Shown here: piece after piece, positions 1 to 11,586 of the stretch
Layout: every line of letters begins with the position of its first letter
How positions within the stretch are numbered: position 1 is the first letter of the stretch
DNA from: Branchiostoma floridae
Taxonomy: Eukaryota > Chordata > Leptocardii > Amphioxiformes > Branchiostomatidae
DNA: 64,000 nt
Reading direction: 5' to 3'
Assembly (NCBI RefSeq): GCF_000003815.2
Contig: NC_049980.1
Coordinates: 5,503,346 to 5,567,345 of the forward strand
The notes under the pieces: model-generated
What the model saw: the letters and a program-made list of their open reading frames with translations, nothing else
What the model was told of the DNA's origin: nothing
Databases searched by the model: none
Position numbers and translations under genes: made by a program

Positions 1-2387
1 AAAACCATCTCTCCGACCGCCTTAACTTACCTCCATTCCGAAAAACTATCACTTTCGTCTTCACTAAATTTACTGTCATCTGCCATTTTTCACAATATTT
101 GTTAAGTGCATTAAGGACCCTTTGCAGACCTACTATTGAGTCGGCACACAAGGCTAGGTCATCCGCGAACATTAAGCTTAAAATTTCAACATCATCCACT
201 TGTATACCTCTACAACCACTTTGTGTCAAATAATCATCTAAGTCACTTAAAAAGAAGGCAAATAAGAAGGGGGATAATATACACCCCTGTCTTACCCCTC
301 TATTACATGTAAATACCTCACTCATCTCACTCTTCAGTCTGACACAGGATTTTACTTCGGAATATAGTGATTGAACTAGTTTAACCATTTTACTACTTAC
401 TCCCCCATTTATTAATTTCGTCCACAAATACCCTCTATTAACGCTATCGAAGGCCTTGGAAAAATCTACAAATGCGCAATAGAATCGTCCACCTGGTCTT
501 GATAAATATTTATGCACCATAGCATTTAGACAGAACAAATTATCTAAAACACCATAACCTTTCCTAAACCCCATTTGTGATTCCACTAGTTTTTCTTCAG
601 CCTGACCCCAATTATTCAATCTTTTCCCCAGGATTGCAAGAAACAATTTGCCAAATACTGATAATAGGGTAATACTTCTATAATTCCCCACATCATCTTT
701 GTTTCCAGATTTGAATAATGGTTGAATAACACCTACTGTCCATTGTTTTGGTATTACACCGAGCGAGAAACATTTATTGAACAACATTTTTAGGTATGGT
801 AACAGAATTGAAATACTCTCATGAAAAAACTCTGGTAATAATTTGTCCATGCCAGGTGCTTTGCCTGCTTTGAGATTCTTTGAGATCCTCCTCAGAAATT
901 TCTTTATCTAGGCTGTCAACCTCAGTATTACAGTGATCAGAATTTTCCCACATACTATTGGCATTGCTCTCGGCTGTATGTTCCTCTTCTGACTTATTGA
1001 AAAGTTCTTCAAAATAATTAGCAAAATCCTGTACACTAATATTTCCAATGTTATTCACTTTCTTTCCTTTTACTAATTTCCAAAATTCCTTGGGATCCCT
1101 TTTTGCAATCTTTAGCTGTGTTCTGAGACTTGTAGTATGTGATCTGTGTGCTGCCCTTACTATAGCCTTGTATTCCCTTCTAGCCTGTCTAAAATTTCTC
1201 CAATCATTCTCAGATTGAGATCTCCTGAATCTATGTAGGCTCTTATTCAAAGTTTGTTTTGCTTGTTTACAATCCTGCCCATACCATTCATCTTGGTTGT
1301 TCCTTAACAAGTCTTCTCTGCTACATGATTTTTGTTCCATATGAGTTGCTGCTGTTTCTAGTGCTTGACCTATTTTTTCCACAGCTGTGTCTATTTCATT
1401 CTCCTGAATATCTGTGACTATTTCTTGTAATAGCCCTTGTACCTTTTGTCCCTGTAGTCTGTTTTTAAATTCTTCAACCCTATCCCCATTCCAGTTATAC
1501 CTTACTGATCCATTATTTTGGGTATTGTGTTTGGTCTGTACTGAAGGGTTGTTGATGGGAACCTTACATAGCAGGGGCATGTGGTCTGACTCAGCTCTGT
1601 ATACTACAGCGAAGTCTTTAATTGAGGTTAACATGTTATCTTTTACCAATATATAATCTACCACACTTCTTCCTGGTAACCCGTCTTTGTTGTGGATGTT
1701 TTCACGAACACATGTAAAACTACCAACATTTTTATCTTCAAACAATCTGCCATTAACAATTCTTAAGTTTGTTGTCTTACATAAGTTTATTAGATTATAA
1801 CCAAACCCATTGATTTGATTGTCCTGGGAAGTCCTCTGGGGAGGCACTGAGTCTACCATATATTCCTGTGGGAGGGGGACAAATTCATCATCCTCTATTT
1901 CCTCCAACACATAGTCAGACAGGGAGCCGGTTCTAGCTTTAAACTCTCCCATTAGCATATAATCACAGTTATCTATTTCTGAAGAGTACTGGGATAATTC
2001 AGATTCAATTATTTGAAAAATATCCTCCGTGTTGTGTGCAGGTGAGTCAGCGGGGGACACATAAACCAGACCAATTAGCAAACTTGCTTGCCATCTAAAG
2101 AAGTCTTTGTTGCATAAACACCAGATTATATTTTTAGACAGACTTGGCAGCTGTTTCACTCCTTTGTTGAATTCATCTCTTATAAACATAGCTAGTCCTC
2201 CTGAATTTCTTTTTGCCTTCTTCTTTTTAACTCTGTTGCTAGTATACACTGTGTAACCTTCTAGGGTAATGTCGTCCTTGTCTTGAGCCCATGTCTCCTG
2301 TAGTCCAAATACATCATATTGTTTTAGAAAATTTTTGAAATCACAGTCATCTAGTTTAGATAGCAGGCCATTAACATTCCATGACAT
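1..2387 (-). pseudogene. LINE ORF2: AP-endonuclease plus reverse transcriptase, one frameshift, truncated by window edge
   Basis: ORF2 would nick target DNA and copy the element RNA by target-primed reverse transcription. From the ATG at 2387 an APE-type endonuclease is visible: it opens MSWNVNGL, then has LQETW, and ends with the catalytic-type SDHMPLL near residue 270. A linker rich in basic residues follows. The frame breaks near 875-890, where the endonuclease frame runs into a stop at 819 while the reverse transcriptase continues in another frame. That second frame stays open to base 1 and carries NYRSI, VDFSKAFDSV (motif A), RQGCILSP (motif B) and FADDL (motif C, about 155-170). Motif A and C aspartates are intact, so the copy looks young. 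One indel is the only lesion seen; it could be real or a sequencing error. Confidence 0.85.
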
Positions 2388-2447
2388 GATGGTTAGTGTC
2401 GTTCTTACAACATGGTGAATTGTGGCATTTTCCTCATTGCCAGAGAT

Positions 2448-3149
2448 TCAGACAAGGTTACAGTACTTAGACTTGTGGCCATATTGTCTACATGTAAAAC
2501 ATTGTGGTTTATGCCTGCATACTCTCACACTGTGACCTTGTACCCCACATACCTGACATTTCTGTCCAGAATGCCTGTTCTCTCTGAAATGGATACCAGT
2601 AGCTCCATATGATACACTATTGTGAGTTTGTATGCCTATCTTATCTAACATGAATGAAGCCCAGATTTCAGTGCCTTCTTTATTGACATGTAAACCATCA
2701 GTGTTAAATAGGCTAGCATCTACCAGACCTTCTACCATAAACCGGTCTGTGCAGTCTATATACCTGGCACCATGTAGCTGGCTGACAAGTTGCTGTAGCT
2801 CCCAGTTCACTTGCATAGCTTTGTCATTCTTCTCTTTGCTGTCTAGTCTGGGAAGCAGGCTTGCAAATACTACCTGGCATTCTGGTTGACATCTCTTCAC
2901 TTCCTCATAAACATCTTGATATTTAGCCATAATTACTTCTATCGAGTCCGTTCCGAGTTTGTTCGTTCCAGCATGTAAAATTACTTGGTTTGTTTCAGTC
3001 CCTACAGATAGCAGAATGGATAGCGTAGACACCATAGTTTCAATTTTTGCACCTGAGAATGCAGAAATCACTAGCTGGCTATCTGTCTTGTATCCTTCTT
3101 GTAACCTTATTAGATGGATAGATGATAATAGACAGCTCAGTAATGACAC
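2448..3149 (-). CDS. LINE ORF1: SGNH/GDSL-esterase-like domain plus two CCHC zinc knuckles
   Basis: The product is a 233-residue protein presumed to bind the element RNA. Residues about 40-175 resemble an SGNH hydrolase: a HAGTNKL block (block III type) and TDGLHVN (block V, with the Asp and His of a catalytic pair). The block I Gly-Asp-Ser was not found, so either the ORF lacks its true N terminus or the serine is lost. The C terminus holds two C-x2-C-x4-H-x4-C knuckles (CQVCGVQGHSVRVC and CFTCRQYGHKSKYC). Esterase-type ORF1 proteins are known in CR1/L2 LINEs. The start is the first in-frame Met and is uncertain. Confidence 0.75.
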   Translation of the reverse strand: MSLLSCLLSSIHLIRLQEGYKTDSQLVISAFSGAKIETMVSTLSILLSVGTETNQVILHAGTNKLGTDSIEVIMAKYQDVYEEVKRCQPECQVVFASLLPRLDSKEKNDKAMQVNWELQQLVSQLHGARYIDCTDRFMVEGLVDASLFNTDGLHVNKEGTEIWASFMLDKIGIQTHNSVSYGATGIHFRENRHSGQKCQVCGVQGHSVRVCRHKPQCFTCRQYGHKSKYCNLV

Positions 3150-3230
3150 TACTAGAGATATAATTGCAGGGGGTGATTATAATGCAGTGTTTCATTAATA
3201 TTGTGATAAAGATAAAAGGGAGGGACCACG

Positions 3231-4519
3231 CTCCTCCACAGCGTCCTATTAAATCGTGTTATTCCACTGAATATGCGTGTGAGTCTTTTTGCAATATATT
3301 ATACGGCCGCATGGTGGCTACTGGCATCTGGGATTCTTCTCAAAGACAGTCCTGGGACAGAGAACGCATTCCTGGGGCGAATCATGCTGAGAGGAGCTAA
3401 GTGTCCCGGGAACGTGATCTGGCGGCGTGGAGAAGGCCAAACGCGCCGCCGTGCAAAACTCCCTTCCGTGACATAACTCCCTCTCGGCAATGTAGAGGGA
3501 TAATCTTAACGCCCTTACAGCGCCACCAAATCAGGTACATTCTAAAGCTCCCTTTGTTATAACGTGCCACTATTGTGGCAACATTTTACACCCTAAATAG
3601 TAAACTTGCGAGTAGTTTTGGACCCGGTAACTGTAATAACACTCAGGCTGTAGAAACGCACGTAGTGGCGTGCGCTCACAACTTACGATTTTCTAAGGCA
3701 TTGAGACAAACACAAAACAAAACAAGTGACCGTAGGTAACATAGTCTGTGACGTCGGTCTGGTATATGTTGCTTGTTTTGTCTTCTTTGGTGTGTGACGT
3801 TGTGCTTATATCCTATAATGATTCTTTTCATGGTGTTAACTATATCGTTTTATTTAAAGTTGCTTAATTTGTCTGTGTCAATGTGAATCTTAATGTTAAA
3901 GACCTAAACAGGTATGGATTGTGAGATAACATGCGGTCAAAGTCTAAAGTTATGGTGACGATAAGTAACCGGATGGTCTAATACACTGGCACGTTCACAG
4001 AAGACACACCTGCAATTGCTACAAACATGTTTCTGTTATGGACGTAATAAGTATGAAGCACGGAACAGGACCTTGATGTAATTTTATAATTCATGATGTG
4101 GCTTACAAGCTTCATCGTGTAGTGCGTTCACCCAGCTTTGTCTATTTAGGCTAGTCTTGGCAAACTTGGGTTTCTGACATTACTACAACCATAACAAGAG
4201 GCTGAAGGTACAAGTATATATGAAGACAGCATTATCATAATAAAAGTACAACCATGTTCTTTTAAAACGTAAATGGCCATTGGCCCGCAGCTACATAAAA
4301 TCACAATAAATAGGAGATACTGTCATATTCAAAGTTCATAAATCGAAGTTGTCAAACATATCATGATCAGCTGGTCGCAGCTGTGGTTGACAACATGAAC
4401 AGCTGGTCACAGCTGGTCACAGATGTTGACATATTTCGAGCAAGGTGAACAACTGTCCACTTGTGTGTATAGTAAAATCATAATCCAACATATTTCGAGA
4501 AAGGTGAACAACTGTCAAA
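3231..4519. other. Intergenic, no gene seen
   Basis: No ORF over 80 codons has recognisable similarity and no exon-like pattern was found. The segment lies between the 5' side of the LINE and the 250 bp tandem array. Near 4370-4510 short direct repeats occur, such as agctggtcac and catatttcgagcaaggtgaac. Confidence 0.5.
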
Positions 4520-5310
4520 GCGGCCCTGGACCAAAACACCGTAAGACGAACAAATTGTAGGGGTGATATTTTTATACATCCATAATAAAACCTAGCCTGG
4601 GTACCATCCTATTTCTACCGGGGCTCCGTACACTCCGGTAGAATACGGATGATACTCAGGCTAAATAAAACCAGCAGTCGTGAACAAAAAGTGCATCATC
4701 GTCAACCTCAGTGCAGAGGACTTGCCAAACAACGTATGTATGCGACAACGGGAACATGAAAATACAGATGCGAACGGGAATTACTTTGACGATCAGATAA
4801 AACCACGCATCTGCTTGCTATATTTTATTTTGGCAAGGCTCAAACAAAGCGGCCCTGGACCAAAACACCACAAGACGAAGAAATTGTAGGGGTGCTATCT
4901 TTTATACATCCATAATAAAACCAGCAGCCGCGAAAAAAAAAACGTGCATCATCGTCAACCTCAGTGCAGAGGACCTGCCAAACAACGTACGTATGCGACA
5001 ACGGGAACATGAAAATACAGATGCGAACGCGAATAACTTTGACGATCAGATAAAACCATGCATCTGCTTGACAATATCCGATTACATCATGACCCACATG
5101 CAGAGGATCTGGACCAATACATCGGAAGACGAACATTTTGTAGGGGTGCTATTTTTATAACATCCATAATAAAACCACCTGCCGTAAAAAAACAATCACG
5201 TGCATCATCGTCAACCTCAGTACAGAGGACCTACCAAACCACATAGGATTCAGACAGCGAGAACATATAGATACAGCTGCGAACGCGCGTAAACGTGACA
5301 AAACTAAAAG
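4520..5310. repeat. Tandem array, period about 250 bp, roughly three units
   Basis: Three diverged units are anchored by ataaaacc at about 4666, 4916 and 5170 (spacings 250 and 254 bp). Each is followed by a segment containing cgtgcatcatcgtcaacctc and ending around gcgaacg. A partial leading unit with ggaccaaaacacc lies at 4527. The short ORFs at 4680-4889 and 4840-5136 are products of the repeat and are not proposed as genes. Confidence 0.8.
4593..4663. mobile_element. 71 bp palindromic MITE with 9 bp target-site duplication
   Basis: The two ends, starting tagcctg, form inverted arms of about 29 bp with roughly five mismatches, leaving a short central loop. The flanks are identical 9-mers, aataaaacc at 4584-4592 and 4664-4672. 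The other array units carry a single uninterrupted copy of that site, so the empty site can be seen directly. A 9 bp duplication is usual for Mutator-like elements; the superfamily is inference. Confidence 0.75.
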
Positions 5311-5917
5311 TCTGTCGACCAGAGGTTCTGGTCACAGACTAACAAAACGACAGCTGTGAATTCCATAGAGTTTATTCAATTCAGCTTGAGGTGGATTGTG
5401 AATAAGCCCACGATCTCAAACCTATGGCTTCTTCACGGCGCTGGGTACGAGCGTGAGCTAGAGCAGTGACTGAGTGAAAGTGGTGGGGGAGGAGGGGAGG
5501 GGGGTGTAGCCTAGAAGCGTTGCTGCTGTTATTGCAATGTACCATAGTAAGACAACAACAACAACAACATAGTGTGATTTCTGTTAGTGTAGGAAGTGGC
5601 TATTGATCCTGCCAATAACAGAAAGCCTTTTGCACTATTGACACTCCTGGATGATAACTGTTGATAGGATGATCCTGTTAACAACTCTGTAGATGTGGCA
5701 GACCACGCATCACTCAGGGAATCCAATCAAACTTGTCGGCACCGCGACAGCAGCCAAGATGGTGACTTGGGCGAAGAAAGAGGAGTCAGGTCACCTGTAT
5801 CAAATTGGCAGCTGCGCCATTGGGGACGATGTCTAATGCTCGAGGAGCTTGGTGATGCGACCGACACACACCTGAAACACCTGGTAGACGCAAAGACCTG
5901 GTGCCTGGACGAAACAT
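5311..5917. other. Intergenic or 3'-UTR-like sequence
   Basis: No gene is recognised. If the GPCR-like fragment on the minus strand is real, this segment lies downstream of its stop codon and would be 3' untranslated sequence. Purine-rich and CAA-repeat tracts are present near 5485-5570. Confidence 0.35.
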
Positions 5918-5960
5918 TCACTGTGCCGAGCGCCCTTCATGCAGCTGTTCCCTATCAGTG
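5918..5960 (-). pseudogene. Putative C-terminal tail of the GPCR-like fragment, beyond the TIR insertion
   Basis: On the minus strand this stretch is open for 13 codons and ends in TGA at 5918-5920. It lies directly after the left end of the TIR element. If the element inserted at a TA and duplicated it, removing the element and one TA joins this frame to the GPCR-like frame ending LPDE at 8119. The joined tail would read about YTDREQLHEGRSAQ. This is inference from frame continuity and TA target preference; chance openness over 14 codons is not negligible. Confidence 0.35.
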
Positions 5961-8118
5961 TACAGTCAAACCTGTCTATATAGCGGTCACTCAAGGGATC
6001 GGTCAAAATTGGCCACTATAGAGAGGTGAACACTCGGACTATATATAGGGAAAATGCTGATTAATTTGACCACAAGTAAAGTTTAAGACACATGGTTTTA
6101 GTAACCATTGATCTTTATTCGCATAATACATGTGTGTAGTTGTAATGATTGTTGCACTATATATATTGAGGAAACAAAAGCTAAATAGAAGTTTTAAATT
6201 TTCTACAGTTGATATTGTCTAAACCGGTATCGTCATATTTCTTTTATCCTTGAATTGGCTCGGATCCTTTAATTTTTTTTATACTTGCCGTCCTTGTGTT
6301 CCCGCTCGCGTTCACACGCATCAGATTCTCCCATTATGCTACTAGTAACTCACAAGAAAAGCCTGTCATTTTAGACTTATCTCTTAATAAATGTAAGAAG
6401 AAAATCCACCATAGTCTGAAGTTCATATAATTTTATCTGTGTAACAATTATTAGCTTCGCCAAGAAGATTATGTTTTTGCCTGACTTGGGTCTGTATGTA
6501 GGTCAACAGGATATAACTCGAGAAATTGTGGATGGAACTTTTTTATTTTTTGCAGGTGTGTAGCGGTTGTTGAAAGGCATGCCTAGTTCGAAAATGGGTT
6601 ACCTGGCGTTTTCCTACGGTACATTAGCGAGCTTGGTATTTTTTTTTGGTGTTTTTTCGGGAAGCATAAGTCAAAATGTAGCTGGGCGATTTCCACGATA
6701 TTTGGCAGGTGTTTAGCGGTTGTGGAAAGGATTGTCATGTGCAAGAATGGTTTAGCTACCTTTTACCTATGGTGCTGTAGCTGGCTTTGTATGTAAGTGC
6801 GTTTGTCTGTATGCAAGATAACTCGAGATGTTCTTGATGGATGCTAATGATATTTGGTTGATAGGTAGGGGACACAGAAAGGAAGGTCAAGTTCGATAAT
6901 GGGCCTCCTGGCGACTTGTTTTGGTACTGCAAGTGAGCATCAAAGTTTGCGCCTAAATTTTCCAGAAGTGCCAGGTTCATGATTTTTTAATGGTGGATAG
7001 CTGTTGGTACTAGGAGTCAATGGTTTAATTTTGGGCCCCCTAGCAGCTTGTTTGGAACTGCAGTGGGTCTTATAGTTTGTAGCTTTTAAGAAGGATAACT
7101 GCAGAGGAGATTGATGGATATTTTTTGTTTTTGGTAGCTAGGTACTTTGGTTGATTATCAACATCTATTTGATATAATTACTTAGGGAAAGTTATGCAAT
7201 TAACAGAAATAAACAGTGTTTTCTATATACAGATGCATCTCATTTTGACCTATATTTAAGGACACAGCAGTTTGCCAGATGTTTTGCCTGAGAAGCCTTG
7301 TGACCTGGACGCCCTAACACTGTGAAAATCCTCTTGACAAGCATGAAATTCTGATTGACCGGGGATGCTACCACTGAGGTCATCTTTGGTCACAGTCCAA
7401 TGCCCCCTATCATCAATACTATTCGGCCAGGCTGGAGTCTGGTAGAGACTACATGATTTTAATAAAGCACTATGATTATGAAAGTTGCGCTAGAAAGTAT
7501 CACAACAGTGTACATAATTCCATTGTCACCAGTTGGCCAAGAAAGTTATCTTTGGTAGCATTTGTGGGTTTGTAAGGAACACAAGTTCATGCAGTCATTT
7601 GCTATTGGGGTAGGTACTATTTAGTAATACATGAAAAAGACCTTAAAGTATTAATAAAGGCATGATTATTTGGCGAAGGGATGTGTTCGATGAACTCTAG
7701 TTTAGAATGTTTTTGCAATGTAAATTAACCTCACCGATAGTGTATTAGAACGTAACTTTATCACAATTTACCTCGGATCCGTAATAGTGGTGTCCCCTGT
7801 TGACTTTATATAACCTTGTTTGTTGGTAGGTGGGCAGTTTTTTTAAGAAAATAAAGAGGTTTTAAATCCGGCGTTGGGTGACAATACGGCCGCTGTATGG
7901 CCGGACGCGTGCTGGACCGTAGATCAGCGGTCCGCGTGGCCGTAATCGACAGTGTTTCTGTATCTGCGGGACCGGAAATCGAGTGGCCGTGGCCGCGTTG
8001 GACGGGTGGCCGCTAAGCCTATTTCTTGATCATTACGAATACAAGGGACCGACAAAAAATGGCCACTATGGCCAGGTGGCCGGTATGCAAAGGAGGCCGC
8101 ATTACAGGTTTGACTGTA
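5961..8118. mobile_element. 2.16 kb TIR DNA transposon, non-autonomous, TA target
   Basis: The ends are inverted: tacagtcaaacctgt at 5961 and its complement ending at 8118. Similarity is looser for about 70 bp inside, with GGTCAC/GGCCAC and tggccactat motifs in both arms. TA lies at each end, and CAGT-starting termini fit pogo/Tigger-like or other Tc1/mariner-type elements. No transposase ORF was found inside. The interior at 6470-7160 holds several diverged units of the taactcgag/ggatggat repeat family also seen near 34.9 kb. The right inner arm (7860-8100) is rich in GGCC motifs. Confidence 0.65.
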
Positions 8119-8256
8119 TTCATCAGGAAGGATGACTGCATAAAGAGCTTCCCTCAGGTGTTTGTACTCATGAGCAGTCAGGAGAAAAAAGACTATAGGA
8201 TTAAGTGCTAAAGAAAGCAACATCCTGCCGGAACCCACAAAGGTGAAATGTGCCAT
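8119..8256 (-). pseudogene. GPCR transmembrane-7-like exon fragment
   Basis: The minus-strand frame reads a hydrophobic segment containing FVGSGRM, then LALNPIVFFLLT, then a basic EYKHLREAL segment. That matches transmembrane helix 7 with an NPxxY-like motif (NPIVF, the Tyr replaced by Phe) and the start of the cytoplasmic helix 8 of rhodopsin-family receptors. Upstream the frame meets a stop just before HNNLLVF. A good acceptor-like site (ttttcag, near 8305) lies in another frame, so a one-base frame break is likely. Downstream the frame enters the TIR element. No transmembrane-6 exon was found in the next kilobase. A disrupted gene or pseudogene is the simplest reading. Confidence 0.4.
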
Positions 8257-10140
8257 GATGAAAACAAGGAGGTTATTATGTCATGGCAAATAAAGGAGTC
8301 AGGCTGAAAATTTAGTCTTGCAAAGGGAAACACTAGCTAGAATTGATAACATTTCCATTTTCAATTGTGTCGTTTTCGATTTTTAATGTTACCCTTTTCT
8401 TATGTGCAAACTTTGTCTAAATCAACTCTAATAAAAATCTTTGTATAATAAGAAGTTATTTTCTTCTTGGACCTCCTACTCACAGGGCCAAACAACCCTC
8501 TAATCATTCGGGCATAGGCCCACTGCTAGTATGGGCTCATTACATGTATAGAGCACTGAGGTACCAGCCTGCGATCCATCTACCTTTCTTTAGTTCTGGA
8601 CAGCCATCAGCCAATCAGATACTCTTTCTCCTGTAACATTTCTGCATTTTACATTACCAGCCAATCATGTTACCTCTTGACTTTATTAGCTGACTAAAAC
8701 AGGAAGGAGAAATATCTGATTAATGCAGTGAGAAGGAGATGCCAGTATTGCCGGCGGGGACTTCATCAGGGCCACTGCTAGTGAAATACACCAGCAGAAG
8801 CCAGGCAGGAAAGGATGACCTGGATTAACCATAAAGTTACATTTATTACTGTTAGTCTCTACAATACCGCCCAAAAAAACATAAAACATTCCTCAATTTT
8901 TGTTGTGTTCAATTCAACTATTTTTAAAAAATCTGCTAAGATGATTGGTATAGAGACTTAAACAGAGATGTTCATCATCACCATTTAGAAGTTAGCCCTC
9001 CAAAAGAGTTTCTGATATATACTGTACTTGTTCCCTCTGTGCAGTACAGGTACTTGAATTAAAGGACTCTTTGAGATGTGTTGTGTGCCTATGAGTGTTG
9101 GCACATGATATCTAAGTCATGATCTCAACGAATCATGTGGTCACAGAGACATACAGTCTTTTGGCTGCAACTAGAGGAGTTATAATCCTTGTATTAAGAC
9201 TACTCTCTAATGGCACCGAATTCTGAGTTACAAGATGCAGAAAACATACAGTGACAAACACATTCCCATCACCTCATTTTATTTCTATAGTATTGAAAAT
9301 AATACATTCCTAAGTACTGTCATCAACTGATGTGATCCTCCAGATGTTTTCATTTCTCATCTGCTTCATTTTAAAGCTCCCTTTTCACTGATTTAAAACA
9401 AATAGCCTACTGTAAAGGGACACAGTACAAGGTATTCAAGTAAAAAAAAAGATGCATTTGTTTCTGTTAAACTTGATTTTGATAAAGGTTACCGGTGAGA
9501 TGGGAATGTTTTCTCACCAGCTGACCTTTAAACCATTGCAGCATAATTGTCTTCATGGCATTTTATGTGTCAAATCTTCTGATGTTGAAACATGATATTT
9601 CCTTTTTTCCTGACACTAATGATATGACCTATAGCATTTCAACATTTGCATTGTGTCCCTTTAAGAGTGATGCAGAATAGATCACATTCAATTTGTATTT
9701 ACTGTTACTGAAGAGAATAGCTGAGGAGTAGAGTAGTAACAAAAAGTTTTCTGATGGCAACCACTAACGTTACAGATGCAAAAGTAAAAGTGTTATACAA
9801 TGTGCTAAATGTAGTAATGATTACTTGATATCCTCTATACCACACTTTTTTTAATTTATCATTGATGACTATGTTAATTTAATGGACGACATCATCACGA
9901 TCATAGATTTAGACTGTTTCCAAAGACATTCAGCATGTTTTCTGATTAAAAATTTGATTTTTTTTTTCATTATGATTTCATGGCAACTTTAATGTGTTTT
10001 TAAAAAGAAATTGACAATGAGTTAAGACCTGGGGTTGCACGCTTGAGGACGCCTTCCACCAGACTAACTTTGTGTGACTAATTTACGTTAAATGTGAATA
10101 ATGCTGTTATTGTATAGCCGAAGAAATCGAACTAGAGCTA
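8257..10140. other. Intergenic, AT-rich, no gene seen
   Basis: No exon or repeat boundary could be supported. Short hydrophobic ORFs, such as 8686-8889 on the minus strand, have no recognisable motif. The repeat aatttca-rich sequence near 9400-9660 looks like ordinary intergenic DNA. Confidence 0.4.
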
Positions 10141-10149
10141 GAAAATGCC

Positions 10150-10430
10150 AACTGCTAAAAGCTAAAAACCTATTACCAATCAAGGGCGTCTGAGCTGGCT
10201 TAGCCATGCTATAAGACTTAATGCACTAGAAAATTTAAGACTGAGTCAAACCAAGTCATACATTGAACTCCACACAGGAAAGAGACACAGAGGTTACCCA
10301 AGATGAATTACAGACAATTGAGAGGGACCTACATGCAGTCAACATACTTGTAAGCTGGAAGGATGTAAAGACAATGGCTGCTGACCGACCCTGCTGGGCC
10401 CACCTACTAGTAATTGCCTCATGTGTCTAA
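10150..10430 (+). mobile_element. Decayed LINE ORF2 C-terminal fragment
   Basis: Across several stops the plus strand reads pieces resembling the end of LINE ORF2 proteins: a basic HTGKRHRGYPR stretch, then in another frame RDLHAVNI, and AADRPCW near the end. The order basic patch, RDL..NI, W.D and AADR.LW is common in non-LTR ORF2 tails. The fragment is heavily decayed and the family is not assignable. Confidence 0.4.
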
Positions 10431-10439
10431 CTCTCAGTA

Positions 10440-11556
10440 AGTGATCTATACACTATAACTTATAAGTAAAGACAAGATATTGAAATATATATCGACCTAG
10501 TACTAGTAACTTGTGTAACTTGTAAGTTGTTGCATAGCAGACACTGTTGCATACATTGTATGATTACAAGTACTGTACTAAGTACTGCTGTATAATACAT
10601 GTGTACCATTTCTTCTTAATGTTGATGCAAAAATGAAAATTGCTGTTACTACATGTACAGTGTATATTGCCAAATAATTCATAGTAGGGCTAGGATATAT
10701 CAAACCTAACTGGAAAGACGTTGCATAACGGATGCCATTGCATAATTTTTGACTGCCACACAATAGCACAATAACACATAATCCATTGACGACTGATTTT
10801 ACATCCCTCATGTTACACATCAAGAATGGGAATCAACCAATCGGCTGGCTGTTCCTGACTGACACTGCAATCTCAACCTTCAAGTGCAACATTTTCTGGA
10901 ATTACTGCATGTAAGTACCTGCTTATATTCATTTGTCACATTCGTTACATGTATATTGCGCTATAATTGCAATCTGCATTTGTACGTTATGGTTTATCAT
11001 TCTGTTGCATTGGTACATTTGTACTTACTTAACTGATGATCAATGTAGTATATGACGTTGCATATAGCCTAATATTATCACCTAATTTTTACTACTAAGG
11101 CTTAAAATACCACTTGCTTATGCAGGTAAAATTGGAGCTGTGTACTAGTAGGTATTTCTTATGTAGATCTGGGTGCTGTTTCTAAAATCATTTAAAAAAT
11201 GTACCAATCTTTAGTTACTTAATGGTCTTAATTGAATTTGATGCTATCATAAAGGTGCTGATATGATACCCTCTAAATGAGTAAAAGGTTATAAGTTAAA
11301 TGAATTGAAACTGTCATTTACGACGATGATGACATTTAGTACAGTTTGACAGTAGCCAAACTTTGGGAGCAAAGAAATCTTCTGCAGGACTAGTGAAACA
11401 TGTAGTAGCAAGTAGTAGATCAGCTATATTGTTTCGCATTGAATTAAAGTGTGAACTATGGTGTATGTAAAGCTGTATGCTATTAAAGACTATTTCAAAT
11501 TACTTGTCTAGCTTTGACAACATCCTAGTCACTAAAGTGCTGTAGTAACGTTGTCC
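10440..11556. other. Intergenic, no gene seen
   Basis: AT-rich sequence with short low-complexity stretches. It holds a minus-strand ORF at 10578-10823 without recognisable domains. No exon of the neighbouring lectin gene was identified here. Confidence 0.4.
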
Positions 11557-11586
11557 TGACGTCATAAGGCTGTTCTGCTGACGTCA
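11557..11586. promoter_or_regulatory. Two perfect CRE palindromes spaced 22 bp
   Basis: TGACGTCA occurs at 11557-11564 and again at 11579-11586, a start-to-start spacing of 22 bp, close to two helical turns. This is the consensus bound by CREB/ATF bZIP dimers. The pair lies about 220 bp beyond the stop codon of the mosaic lectin gene, so which promoter it would serve is unknown. Single TGACGTCA sites also occur elsewhere in the window (about 20698 and 31991), which lowers its weight. Confidence 0.3.

Larger units (their letters stand above)
1..3230 (-). mobile_element. Non-LTR retrotransposon (LINE), 5' and central part, two ORFs
   Basis: The element is read on the minus strand. ORF1 lies upstream and ends about 60 bp before the ATG of ORF2, which carries endonuclease then reverse transcriptase. 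The 3' part lies beyond base 1 of the window. An esterase-like ORF1 with CCHC knuckles plus an APE-type endonuclease is typical of the CR1/L2 group of LINEs; the exact clade is inference. The 5' limit near 3230 is only approximate, because no target-site duplication can be seen with one end missing. Confidence 0.85.

Noticed and set aside
8686-8889. Possible transmembrane-6 exon for the GPCR-like fragment
   Set aside because: The 67-codon ORF is hydrophobic in part but lacks the FxxCWxP motif in a proper helix and has no matching splice phase.
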